DNA from: Akkermansia biwaensis
GTDB taxonomy: Bacteria > Verrucomicrobiota > Verrucomicrobiia > Verrucomicrobiales > Akkermansiaceae
NCBI RefSeq assembly: GCF_026072915.1
Contig: NZ_AP025943.1
Coordinates: forward strand, 1,736,001-1,800,000
Direction: 5' to 3'
DNA: 64,000 bases
The notes below the pieces were generated by a model. The model was not told the DNA's origin and made no database searches. It was given only the letters and a program-made list of their open reading frames with translations. Below are positions 46,299 through 54,543 of the stretch, piece by piece. Position numbers and translations under genes: made by a program. Every line of letters starts with the position of its first letter. Position 1 is the stretch's first letter.

Positions 46299-47716
46299 TC
46301 GGTACGCATGAAGATGATGGAGTCTGCCAGAAGTTCTCCCTGAAGGCTGTCCCCCTGGATGATGACAGGCTGCCCGGAGGTGACCAGCCCTTTTTCCTTC
46401 AGCAGGTCCAGAGCCGTGGATATCATGCGCGCCGGGTCTTTGAGGAAGGGGGATTCAAAGGCAGTGACATCACGGGCCAGCGCAAGCTGGCGGACGACGA
46501 CGGGATCATTGCTGAAAGCGTAGATGGGGGCCCGCTCCGGACGGAGCACGGCCGCCTGCGTGGCTGCCAGTCCGCGGCGTGTGAAGACGATGAGGCAGGC
46601 GTTTTCCACGGAGTCCGCTAGGGAGATGGCCGCTTTCGTGGCTTTCTGACGGTCTCCGTTCAGGATGGCCGCTGCCGCGAAGTTGAGGTTTCCGGAGCGT
46701 TCCATGCGCTGGGCGATGGAGTCCAGGACTTCCACGCAGCGCACGGGGTAGTGGCCTACGGAGGTTTCTCCGGAGAGCATGACGGCGTCCGCCTGTTCAA
46801 AGATGGCGTTGGATACGTCCGTGACTTCCGCACGGGTGGGAGTGGGCTGGGTGATCATGGATTCCAGCATGTGCGTGGCGACGATGCAGCGGCGCCCCAG
46901 CCTGTGGCAGTGGCGGATGATGCGGCGCTGGATGATGGGCAGTTCCTCGATGCTGACTTCGATGCCCAGGTCGCCGCGGGCCACCATGATGACGTCTGCC
47001 GCCAGAATGATGTCGTCGATATGGCGGATGGCCTGCTGGTCTTCAATTTTGGCGATGATCTGGGCACGTCCTCCCAGATTGTCTATATGTTCCCTCAATT
47101 CCGCAATGTGGGCGGCGTCACGGACGAAGGACATGGCGACGTAGTCCGTTTCACATTCCACGGCCACTTCCAAGTCCTTCAGGTCTTTTTCCGTCAGGGC
47201 CGGGAGCCGCAGGGCCACGCCCGGCAGGTTGATGTGGCGGCGCGAGCCGAACACGCCTTCCGTGAGGACCTTGCAGATGAGCCGGTCCGGGCGCACTTCC
47301 TCAATGCGCATCAGAATGCCGCCATTGTCCACGACCATGGTATGGCCTGCCTGGACGTCCTGAAGAAGGCCGTCATAGTTGACGGTGGTGGAGAAGGGCA
47401 GCTCCGGTTCCGCCGTGCTGAGGCGGATTTCCATGATGTCCCCGGCCTTCAGGTTATAGGGTTCCGGAAGGTCTCCGGTGCGGATGGACGGCCCCTGGAG
47501 GTCGAAGAGAACGGCTACGTTTGCCTGGAGTTCCGCGGCCTTCCGGCGGATGCGGAAGACGACTTCCCGGACCCAGTCGTGCTTGGAATGGCTCATGTTG
47601 AGCCGGAAGACGTTGGCTCCGGCCTGGATAAGGCTGCCCAGCATGTCGGAGGTATCCGTTGCCGGTCCAATGGTGCAGATGATTTTTGTGGCGCGAAGTC
47701 TGGAGGGCATACTCAT
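46295..47716 (-). CDS. pyk: Pyruvate kinase
   Basis: 473 residues. Converts phosphoenolpyruvate and ADP to pyruvate and ATP. Marks: RATKIICTIGPATDTSDMLG, FRLNMSHSKHDW, AKIEDQQAIRHIDDIILAAD (catalytic Lys with IED instead of the commoner IEN) and MVARGDLGIEV, VATHMLESMITQPTPTRAEV. The C-terminal regulatory domain is present (VFTRRGLAATQAAVLRPERA). The gene lies upstream of the GNAT gene. Two start options (first or third codon). Confidence 0.94.
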   Translation of the reverse strand: MSMPSRLRATKIICTIGPATDTSDMLGSLIQAGANVFRLNMSHSKHDWVREVVFRIRRKAAELQANVAVLFDLQGPSIRTGDLPEPYNLKAGDIMEIRLSTAEPELPFSTTVNYDGLLQDVQAGHTMVVDNGGILMRIEEVRPDRLICKVLTEGVFGSRRHINLPGVALRLPALTEKDLKDLEVAVECETDYVAMSFVRDAAHIAELREHIDNLGGRAQIIAKIEDQQAIRHIDDIILAADVIMVARGDLGIEVSIEELPIIQRRIIRHCHRLGRRCIVATHMLESMITQPTPTRAEVTDVSNAIFEQADAVMLSGETSVGHYPVRCVEVLDSIAQRMERSGNLNFAAAAILNGDRQKATKAAISLADSVENACLIVFTRRGLAATQAAVLRPERAPIYAFSNDPVVVRQLALARDVTAFESPFLKDPARMISTALDLLKEKGLVTSGQPVIIQGDSLQGELLADSIIFMRTE

Positions 47717-47828
47717 GGTCTATGTCAGTGCCCCTACTTTATCCTACGGGGAGTTCAAATGAAGTTTTTTGTAGTACATGGCAGGATTGCTGCATGCCAG
47801 AGTGAAGGGAGGGGAGCATAATGGAGGC

Positions 47829-49073
47829 ATGAAGAATGTGAGGGTTGAGCTGATCAACACCGGTACGGAGATTCTGCTGGGAAGCATTGTGAATACGAAT
47901 GCGGCATGGCTGGGGAACAGGCTGTTTGAAGCGGGGTTCCGCGTGGAGAGGGAGACCGTGGTTCCCGACGGTTATGCCATTAGCGAGGCGATGAGGGAGA
48001 GTGCCCGCAGGGCGGATGTCGTGATTGTGAGCGGGGGGCTGGGACCGACGAGCGACGATGTGACCAGGGAGGCCCTGTGCGATGTCTGCGGTGTGGACAT
48101 GCACCGTGACGAGCATGTAGCGGAGGGATTGAGGAATTATTTCAAGCGGAGGGGCATTTCCATTGCGGAGTGCAATTTCAAGCAGGCCATGGTGCCTGAC
48201 GGCGCCGCCGTACTGGAGAATCCCAACGGCACGGCTCCGGGACTGGTGATGCCTGCCTCCGAACGCCTGCCCATGTTTATTCTTCTGCCCGGGCCTCCTT
48301 CGGAATTGAAGCCGATGGTGGAGAGGTCCGTGATGCCTCTGCTGGAGTCCATGGTGGACGGCGATATTCCCCGTTTGCGCGTGTTTCGCCTGGTGGGGAT
48401 TGGAGAGAGCGATCTTCAGGATCTGGTGGACGATTCCCTGCACCAGGTGCAGGGATTGGAAGTGGCTTATTGCGCCCGCATCGGAGAGGTGGATGTGAGG
48501 CTGGTTGGCAATGAAGTGGCGCTGAAGCAGGGAGAGGCGCGCCTGCTGACCCTGGCCGGAGCGTATGTGCTGAGGCCCCTGGGGGCTACTTTGGAACGGG
48601 CCGTGGTGCTTTATCTGAAAGGGCTCGGATTGAAGGCGGCTACGGCGGAGAGCTGTACGGGCGGACTGATTGCCAAGAGGATTACGGATGTTCCCGGTTC
48701 TTCCGGGGTGTTTGAATTCGGCTGGGTGACTTATGCGGACCGGGCGAAGACGGAGATGCTGGGCGTTCCGGCAGAGGTGCTGGAAGAGCACGGAGCGGTG
48801 AGCGAACCCGTGGTGAAGGCCATGGCGGAAGGTGCGCTGGAACGTTCCGGCGCGGATGTCGCTGTCGCTGTCAGCGGATTTGCCGGACCGGACGGCGGTA
48901 CGCCGGAGAAGCCCGCGGGTACCGTGTGGTTTGCCTGGGCGTTCAGGAACGGAGGAACGGTTACGGAGATGATGTTTTATCCCAGGGACCGGGAGTCTTT
49001 CCGGCAGATGGTTTCCCAGAAAGCCTTGATCGGGATGCTGGCTGCCAGGAAGCCGCAGGCGGTCACGGAATGA
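47829..49073 (+). CDS. cinA: CinA-family protein (nicotinamide-nucleotide amidase)
   Basis: 414 residues from the ATG at 47829 (MKNVRVELINTGTEILLGS); the frame begins 17 codons earlier. The N-terminal MoCF-like domain has IVSGGLGPTSDDVTREALCD and ILLPGPPSELKPM. The C-terminal amidase domain has TAESCTGGLIAKRITDVPGS and AVSGFAGPDGGTPEKPAGTV. It recycles pyridine nucleotides by deamidating NMN; competence-linked in some bacteria. Convergent with the small membrane protein gene, overlapping by 11 bases. Confidence 0.92.
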   Translation: MKNVRVELINTGTEILLGSIVNTNAAWLGNRLFEAGFRVERETVVPDGYAISEAMRESARRADVVIVSGGLGPTSDDVTREALCDVCGVDMHRDEHVAEGLRNYFKRRGISIAECNFKQAMVPDGAAVLENPNGTAPGLVMPASERLPMFILLPGPPSELKPMVERSVMPLLESMVDGDIPRLRVFRLVGIGESDLQDLVDDSLHQVQGLEVAYCARIGEVDVRLVGNEVALKQGEARLLTLAGAYVLRPLGATLERAVVLYLKGLGLKAATAESCTGGLIAKRITDVPGSSGVFEFGWVTYADRAKTEMLGVPAEVLEEHGAVSEPVVKAMAEGALERSGADVAVAVSGFAGPDGGTPEKPAGTVWFAWAFRNGGTVTEMMFYPRDRESFRQMVSQKALIGMLAARKPQAVTE

Positions 49074-49335
49074 AGAACCATACGGGGAGGATTCCCGCAT
49101 CATGCAGCCCGCTGATGAATTCAAAGATACCGATGAACCAGATGAACCACAGGGCATCAAAGATGTTGTGCGTGAATGTGGCCGGATTGACTGAGTAGGT
49201 GGCGGGCGGCGGTTTCAGCAGGGAAAGGGAGGGGGTGAAGGAAGGTTCCGTCCGGCAGTAGTCCCGGTAGGCGTTTCCGAATAGGGAGATGAGCGTGCGC
49301 AGACGTTCATTGAGTGATTTGGCATGGGGATTCAT
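49063..49335 (-). CDS. Small membrane protein of unknown function
   Basis: 90 residues from the ATG at 49335; the frame opens 71 codons earlier through the dnaB terminator, which is not coding. A polar N-terminus is followed by one strong hydrophobic segment, DALWFIWFIGIFEFISGLHD, and a hydrophobic end (GILPVWFFIP). The gene ends inside the 3' end of cinA on the other strand. No family recognised. An upstream 13-bp motif is shared with the first beta-barrel gene. Confidence 0.55.
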   Translation of the reverse strand: MNPHAKSLNERLRTLISLFGNAYRDYCRTEPSFTPSLSLLKPPPATYSVNPATFTHNIFDALWFIWFIGIFEFISGLHDAGILPVWFFIP

Positions 49336-49440
49336 AAGCTGGATGAATGGAGATAGGGAAGATGCTATATTTGCATGGAAATGTGGAAAAGCCTTTTCTG
49401 TAACGTTTTCGTCACAAAGAAATATCGCGGATATTGAAAA

Positions 49441-49466
49441 GGGCTGCACGCGTGTGCGCGCAGCCC
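49441..49466 (-). terminator. Probable dnaB terminator
   Basis: GGGCTGC / GCAGCCC with an inner GC-rich extension; on the minus strand followed by TTTTC. It lies 112 bases after the dnaB stop and just ahead of the small membrane protein gene. Confidence 0.65.
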
Positions 49467-49577
49467 GTGAGATTTGCTGTTTTTCTTTGATTTCACGTAC
49501 ACCGCCAGAGGTGGAGAGGCGCAGGCTGGCAATTCCGGCCTGTGGCATGGCCCGGGGAGAGGGCGGCGGCAGGGCCT

Positions 49578-51032
49578 CTATTCGTTTTCCTGGTCGTGTT
49601 CGTCGGCTTCCCGTGTGGAGAAGCGCATGAGTTCCGCTTCAAAGTGGAGCGGAACGTCGCCTGTGGGGCCGTTGCGGTTTTTTGCCAGATGGAGGTTGGC
49701 CCTGCCGGCCATCTGCTGCCGTTTTTCCTCGTCTTCCGCATAGTAGGCAGAGCGGTAAAGCAGGCCGATCATGTCCGCATCCTGTTCAATGGAACCGGAT
49801 TCGCGCAAGTCGGAGATGCGGGGAACGCCCAGGCTGGCCCCCGTGCGGCTTTCCGGGCCGCGGTTGAGCTGAGCGAGGACGATGACGGGCACCTTGAGTT
49901 CCTTGGCAAGCGCCTTGAGGCCGGCGGAGATTTCCGCTACTTCTCGTTCGCGGCTGTTGGCCGCCTGCTTGGAGTGGGAGCGCATCAGCTGGAGGTAGTC
50001 CACGCCGATGGCGGCCAGGGCACCCAGGTCCCGCATGACGCGGCGGGCCTTGGCCCGGAGCTCGTTGATGGAGATGGCCGCCGTGTCATCAATGACGAGC
50101 TGTGATTCCCCCACTTCTTTTACGGCCTGTTTGAAGTGCTTCATTTCCAATTGGGTGAGGTTGCCGCGCTTGATGATTTCCGCACGGCGCACGCCGGAAC
50201 GGGCAAAGAGGAGGCGTTCCGCGATCTGGACGGCGGGCATTTCACAGGAGAAGAGCAGGGTGGGCTTTTTCTCGTTGATGGAGATGTGCTCAATGATGTT
50301 GAGCAGGAAGGAGGTTTTCCCCATGGAGGGACGCGCCGCAATGATGAACATGTCCCCGGGCTTGAGGCCGTTGCTTTTTTTGTCCAGCTCCTCGAATCCC
50401 GTGGTCAGCCCCTGGATTTGTCCCTTGCTGGCGATGAATTTTTCAAAGTTGGTGACGGCCTGCTTGAGGATGCTTGCCAGGCTTTGTTCGTCCTTGGCGC
50501 TGTTGTAGCGTTCCCGTATCTGGAAGATGTGTGTTTCCACGGAGTCCAGAAGCTCCGCGACGTCGTCGGGATTATCGAAGGCCTGCGTGGTGGATTGGTT
50601 GGCAATGTCAATGATGGAGCGCAGGATGAATTTGTCCTTCAGGATGTTGAGGTAGTGCTCAAAGTAGGCTCCCGTGGTGGTGAAGGTGTAGATTTCCGCC
50701 AGCCCGGCGCTCCCGCCTACCGCTTCCAGCTGGTGCATGTCTTCCAGCGCCTGGGTGATGGAGACGATGTCGATGGGTTCGTTTTTGTTGTAGCGGGTCT
50801 GGAAGAGACGCCAGAGCAGCTTGTGGGCCGGAAGATAGAAGTAGTCTTCCGTCATGCCCAGGGTAACGCATTGGCCCACATAGGTGGCGGGGTCCATGGC
50901 CATGAGGGCCAGTACGCCTTTTTCCGGGCCCGGAGCCTGGGGAATGTCCCGGACGTCCAGAACCGGAGCTTTCCGGGGTGCCTTGGTAAGTTCCAGAGTG
51001 GCAGCGGCGTTGTTGGTTTCCGTAGTGTCCAT
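49578..51032 (-). CDS. dnaB: Replicative DNA helicase DnaB
   Basis: 484 residues from the ATG at 51032; earlier in-frame ATGs at 51056 and 51077 are possible. N-terminal primase-interacting domain (VLALMAMDPATYVGQCVTLG, then ALEDMHQLEAVGGSAGLAEI) and C-terminal RecA-like motor: GLTTGFEELDKKSNGLKPGD, RPSMGKTSFLLNIIEH (Walker A), AIGVDYLQLM (Walker B) and DLRESGSIEQDADMIGLLYR. It unwinds DNA ahead of the replisome. A perfect palindrome lies at 51100-51123. The preceding gene on this strand is rlmN. Confidence 0.93.
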   Translation of the reverse strand: MDTTETNNAAATLELTKAPRKAPVLDVRDIPQAPGPEKGVLALMAMDPATYVGQCVTLGMTEDYFYLPAHKLLWRLFQTRYNKNEPIDIVSITQALEDMHQLEAVGGSAGLAEIYTFTTTGAYFEHYLNILKDKFILRSIIDIANQSTTQAFDNPDDVAELLDSVETHIFQIRERYNSAKDEQSLASILKQAVTNFEKFIASKGQIQGLTTGFEELDKKSNGLKPGDMFIIAARPSMGKTSFLLNIIEHISINEKKPTLLFSCEMPAVQIAERLLFARSGVRRAEIIKRGNLTQLEMKHFKQAVKEVGESQLVIDDTAAISINELRAKARRVMRDLGALAAIGVDYLQLMRSHSKQAANSREREVAEISAGLKALAKELKVPVIVLAQLNRGPESRTGASLGVPRISDLRESGSIEQDADMIGLLYRSAYYAEDEEKRQQMAGRANLHLAKNRNGPTGDVPLHFEAELMRFSTREADEHDQENE

Positions 51033-51099
51033 GATGATGCTGGCGGATGGCGTCATCCGGCTGGAAAGGAATAGCACAACGAGAGCTTCCGGGCAAAAT

Positions 51100-51123
51100 A
51101 ATTACTGCAATTTTGCAGTAATT
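51100..51123. promoter_or_regulatory. Perfect palindrome between rlmN and dnaB
   Basis: AATTACTGCAA, two T residues, then TTGCAGTAATT. AT-rich 11-bp arms; on the minus strand the right-hand side is followed by TTATTTTG. It could be an rlmN terminator or an operator in the dnaB leader. Confidence 0.55.
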
Positions 51124-51142
51124 TTAGTAACGATTCAGTTCG

Positions 51143-52222
51143 TCAGAGGGAAGTTCCGCCGCTGTCTTCCCGTTCCTTTCTGAGCCTCAACTGGCCGCAG
51201 GCGGCATTGATGTCATGGCCTTTTTCATACCGCATGGTGACGGGGATGCGGGCCTTGCGGACGGCGTCGCGGAAGGTGTAGCAACGCTCTTCCGAGGGGC
51301 GTTCCCAGGGAAGCCCCTCCACGGTGTTGTACGGGATGAGGTTGACTTTGGCGTGCAGGCGCTTGGCGATCTGCACGAGATGGGATGCATCTCTCAGGGA
51401 GTCGTTTACGTCCCGGATGAGGATGTATTCCAGCGTGGGCATCTGGTTCCGGTCCTTTCCCCATTCCTCCAGAGCAGGGATGAGCTGGGAAAGAGGCCAT
51501 TTTTTGTTGACCGGCATGATTTGGCTGCGTACCTCGTCCGTGGCTCCGTGCAGGGAGACAGCCAGCCGTATCTGCCTGGGGTAGGCGGCCAGTTTTTTCA
51601 GGCCCGGCACGAATCCGGAGGTGGAGATAGTGATATGGCGCGCGCCTATTTCCAGCCCGCGGTGGGAGGTGATGATTTCCAGAGCATCATGCAGGTTGTC
51701 AAAGTTGGCGAGGGGTTCCCCCATTCCCATGAAGACGAGGTTGTTGATCCTTTTTCCGGCAATGGATTCCGCGGAGAGTATCTGTCCGGTGATTTCCCCC
51801 GCGGAGAGGTTGCGCCTGAGCCCCAGCAGGCCGGAAGCGCAGAATTTGCAGCCGAAGGCGCAGCCCACCTGGGAGGAGACGCAGAGGGTGGTCCGGTCCG
51901 CCTTTTCTCCGTCCTCCGCAACGGCGGCGGGGATGATGACGGATTCTACCAAACTGCCGTCTTCCATCCGGGTGAGGAATTTGCGCGTGGAACCCGGAGT
52001 TCCGCTGATTTCCACAATTTCCGGCGTGTGGAAGCGGAAGTTTTCCGCCAGCAGGCTTCTGAGCGCCGGGGAGAGGTTGGTCATGGCGTCAAAGGAGGCG
52101 ACGCGCTTGCGCCAGACCCAGTCCATGATTTGCTGGACGCGGAATTTGGTGTGGCCGCTCTCCGTGAGGAAGGCCAGCAGCTTTTCCTCCGTTTGCGCGG
52201 TGATCAGGGGGGGCGGGTTCAT
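51143..52222 (-). CDS. rlmN: Dual-specificity 23S rRNA/tRNA m2A methyltransferase RlmN
   Basis: 359 residues from the ATG at 52222; the frame continues 38 codons upstream into the ftsY gene. The radical SAM cluster is CAFGCKFC, preceded by LCVSSQVG. Other marks: NNLVFMGMGEPLANFDNL, ARHITISTSGFVPGLKKLA, RLAVSLHGATDEVRSQIMPV and the catalytic C-terminal Cys in DINAACGQLR. It methylates C2 of adenine 2503 in 23S rRNA and A37 in tRNA. It lies 16 bases after ftsY. Confidence 0.94.
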   Translation of the reverse strand: MNPPPLITAQTEEKLLAFLTESGHTKFRVQQIMDWVWRKRVASFDAMTNLSPALRSLLAENFRFHTPEIVEISGTPGSTRKFLTRMEDGSLVESVIIPAAVAEDGEKADRTTLCVSSQVGCAFGCKFCASGLLGLRRNLSAGEITGQILSAESIAGKRINNLVFMGMGEPLANFDNLHDALEIITSHRGLEIGARHITISTSGFVPGLKKLAAYPRQIRLAVSLHGATDEVRSQIMPVNKKWPLSQLIPALEEWGKDRNQMPTLEYILIRDVNDSLRDASHLVQIAKRLHAKVNLIPYNTVEGLPWERPSEERCYTFRDAVRKARIPVTMRYEKGHDINAACGQLRLRKEREDSGGTSL

Positions 52223-52238
52223 GGCAGGGGAGTTCCCG

Positions 52239-53087
52239 TTAGAGAAGGGAGTCCACGTAGCGGTCCCGGTTGAAGGTTTCAAAGTCGTCCGCCTGTTCCC
52301 CTGTTCCCAGGAAGGCGGGGGAGATTTGCATTTCATCCATGATGGCTACGGCTACGCCGCCTTTGCCGGAGCCGTCCATTTTAGTGATGATGACGGCGTC
52401 CAGAGGGGTGGCCTTGTGGAATTCCCTGGCCTGTGCCAGGGCGTTCGCTCCGGTGGTGGCGTCCACCACCAGCATGGTGTAATGGGGGGCGGAGGCGTCC
52501 TGCTTGGCGAGGGTCCGGCGGATTTTGGAGAGTTCCTCCATAAGGTTGTGGCGGGTATGGAGCCGTCCGGCGGTGTCGCAGATGAGGTATTGGCAGCCTT
52601 CCCGGATGGCCTGGGCATGGGCTTCATAGCAAACGGAGGCGGGGTCCTGGCCGGGCGCTCCCTTGTAAAGAGGCAGGCTCAGTTTTTCCGCCCAGCTTTG
52701 GAGCTGTTCCACGGCGGCGGCCCGGAAGGTATCCGCGGCGGCCAGAAGCACCTTGCCGCCCTGTTTTTGCAGCAGATGGCCCAGTTTGGCGGCGGAGGTG
52801 GTTTTTCCGGTGCCGTTGACGCCCACCACGAGGATGACAAGGGGATAACCCTCCGGAGGAGCCGGCAGGGAGGGCGGAGTGGCCGGGAAGGCCTGGCGGA
52901 TGACTTCACGGGTGGATTCCACCAGGTTTTCCGCATCCAGCCCCCTGCTTTCCCGGAGCTGGTCAACGATGTTCATGGCGCGCCTGATGCCGATGTCCGC
53001 GGTCACCAGGTCCGCTTCCAGTTCATCCCAGTCTATCCGGGTGCCGCGGGAGAATTTGGTGAGGAGCTTTTTGAAAAATCCGGCCAT
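52239..53087 (-). CDS. ftsY: Signal recognition particle receptor FtsY (short form)
   Basis: 282 residues: N and G domains only. NG domain motifs: VVGVNGTGKTTSAAKLGHLL, AADTFRAAAVEQLQSWAE, ICDTAGRLHTRHNLMEELSK, ITKMDGSGKGGVAVAIMDEM. The long acidic A domain of E. coli FtsY is missing, as in many bacteria; the N-terminus MAGFFKKLLTKFSRGTRI contains the membrane-binding basic helix. It receives SRP-ribosome complexes at the membrane. Sits between nusB and rlmN. Confidence 0.94.
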   Translation of the reverse strand: MAGFFKKLLTKFSRGTRIDWDELEADLVTADIGIRRAMNIVDQLRESRGLDAENLVESTREVIRQAFPATPPSLPAPPEGYPLVILVVGVNGTGKTTSAAKLGHLLQKQGGKVLLAAADTFRAAAVEQLQSWAEKLSLPLYKGAPGQDPASVCYEAHAQAIREGCQYLICDTAGRLHTRHNLMEELSKIRRTLAKQDASAPHYTMLVVDATTGANALAQAREFHKATPLDAVIITKMDGSGKGGVAVAIMDEMQISPAFLGTGEQADDFETFNRDRYVDSLL

Positions 53088-53107
53088 GAGTCTGGAGGGA
53101 ATATGGG

Positions 53108-54001
53108 TTAGGAGGGACGCGCCGTTTTGGCGATGCCGGCAAGCACGCCGTTGACAAACCGGGGGGAATCCGCGGAGGAGAAGCGTTCCGCCAGCCGGAT
53201 GGCTTCCGAAATGACGACAGGAGCGGGAAGGTTTTTCCGATGGAGCAGTTCGCAGGCGCCCAGGCGCAGGATGGCGCGGTCCATGGTGCTGACGCGTTCC
53301 GGGGAGTAGTTTTCCAGGATGCCGTTGATGACGGAGTCCAGTTCTTCCCGGCGGCGCAGTGTTTCTTCTCCCAGTGTTTTCGCTTCCCGGTAGAGTTCTT
53401 CCGCGTCCTGGCCCGCTTCCACCACTTTTTTTACTTCCGCCAGGGAGGGGCGGCCGTCCTGGTGGATGATGCAGTTGATGCGGTCGTTGATTTCCTGAAG
53501 TTTGCCGCAGGCGGATATGAGGGGGGACCAGATGCTGTTGTAGACCGGGAAGTCCCTGAGCGAGTCCAGAAGGCGGCCACGCATCTGCATGAGGGCCGTG
53601 TTGAGTTCCTGCACGGCGTCACATGCGGCGGAGAGGGTTTTCCTGTCGTTGGCGGGGTCGTCGTGCAGGGCTTTTTTCAGTTGAAGCAGGGCTGCGTTGA
53701 ATTCCCCTTCCTTGTTCAGCAGGTCGTGGAGCTGGTCGCGGACGGGCAGCGTGAGGGGGTCATGCTGCAGTTTTTCCGCCGTTTCCCTGGCGCGGGTGAC
53801 AAAGAGGCGCAGCTTGTCCGGGTAGTCACGCGTAAGGTGGCCGGAAACGGCTTTCGCCCGGAGCTTGCAGTAGTCCGCCCGGAAGGGTTCCATCAGGATG
53901 TCCCAGATGCCTTCTTCCTGTTCTCCGGTGATTTCCGGGGATTGGGAGGCGCCGTAGAGGTATTGAAGGGCTGTTTGTCTGATTTGGTTGCGTGAGAGCA
54001 T
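53108..54001 (-). CDS. nusB: NusB-like antitermination factor with long internal insertion
   Basis: 297 residues, about twice the usual 140. The N-terminus RNQIRQTALQYLYGASQSPE and the last 75 residues (LDSVINGILENYSPERVSTM, DRAILRLGACELLHRKNLPA, VVISEAIRLAERFSSADSPR, FVNGVLAGIAK) are clear NusB. In between, residues 22-215 are largely helical and charged (LRLFVTRARETAEKLQHDPL) and much longer than the normal 60 or so. NusB binds boxA RNA with S10 in antitermination. Located between ribH and ftsY, a frequent position for nusB (next to ribH). Confidence 0.88.
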   Translation of the reverse strand: MLSRNQIRQTALQYLYGASQSPEITGEQEEGIWDILMEPFRADYCKLRAKAVSGHLTRDYPDKLRLFVTRARETAEKLQHDPLTLPVRDQLHDLLNKEGEFNAALLQLKKALHDDPANDRKTLSAACDAVQELNTALMQMRGRLLDSLRDFPVYNSIWSPLISACGKLQEINDRINCIIHQDGRPSLAEVKKVVEAGQDAEELYREAKTLGEETLRRREELDSVINGILENYSPERVSTMDRAILRLGACELLHRKNLPAPVVISEAIRLAERFSSADSPRFVNGVLAGIAKTARPS

Positions 54002-54036
54002 GACGGTGGGAGGAAGATAGGTCGGGAGGGTGTGGC

Positions 54037-54525
54037 TTATTGCCGGGAGAGGGAGTTGATGAAGAGTTCCGCCATGCGTGCGGCGGTGCGCGCCGCTTCC
54101 CGTCCGCGGTTGAGCTGGGAGGCGATGCAGCGGGCGAATGCCTGTTTTTCATCATTCAGAAGCAGTACTTCATGGATGACGGGAGTGGTGAATTCCAGCG
54201 CCAATTGCATCAGGGCCTGCGTGATGGTGGAGCCGATGAGGTCCGCGTGGTCCGTGCTGCCGCGCAGGATGACGCCCAGCGCCACGACGGCGTCCGGCCG
54301 TTTTTCCGGGGAGCGGGACAGGATGGATTTGATGGTGACCGGGATTTCAAAGGCGCCCGGAACGCGGACTACTTCCAGCCGGGCGGACGGAAGCACGGCG
54401 GCTAGTTCTTCCGAGCAGTTGTCCACCAGGGCCTGGGTGTATTGCTCATTGTATTCCGAAGCGACGATGCAGATTTTGGCGCGCGTTCCCGTAGGGCGCT
54501 GGCGGCGGGGGAGTTCCGTGGACAT
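54037..54525 (-). CDS. ribH: 6,7-dimethyl-8-ribityllumazine synthase
   Basis: 162 residues. Joins ArP (5-amino-6-ribitylaminouracil) and DHBP to form lumazine, the penultimate riboflavin step. Marks: IVASEYNEQYTQALVDNC, VRVPGAFEIPVTIKSI, ALGVILRGSTDHADLIGSTI (usual catalytic His is in this loop region) and NRGREAARTAARMAEL. It lies 18 bases after ribBA, so the two riboflavin genes form an operon leading into nusB. Confidence 0.92.
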   Translation of the reverse strand: MSTELPRRQRPTGTRAKICIVASEYNEQYTQALVDNCSEELAAVLPSARLEVVRVPGAFEIPVTIKSILSRSPEKRPDAVVALGVILRGSTDHADLIGSTITQALMQLALEFTTPVIHEVLLLNDEKQAFARCIASQLNRGREAARTAARMAELFINSLSRQ

Positions 54526-54543
54526 GGATGATGGAGGGGCGGG

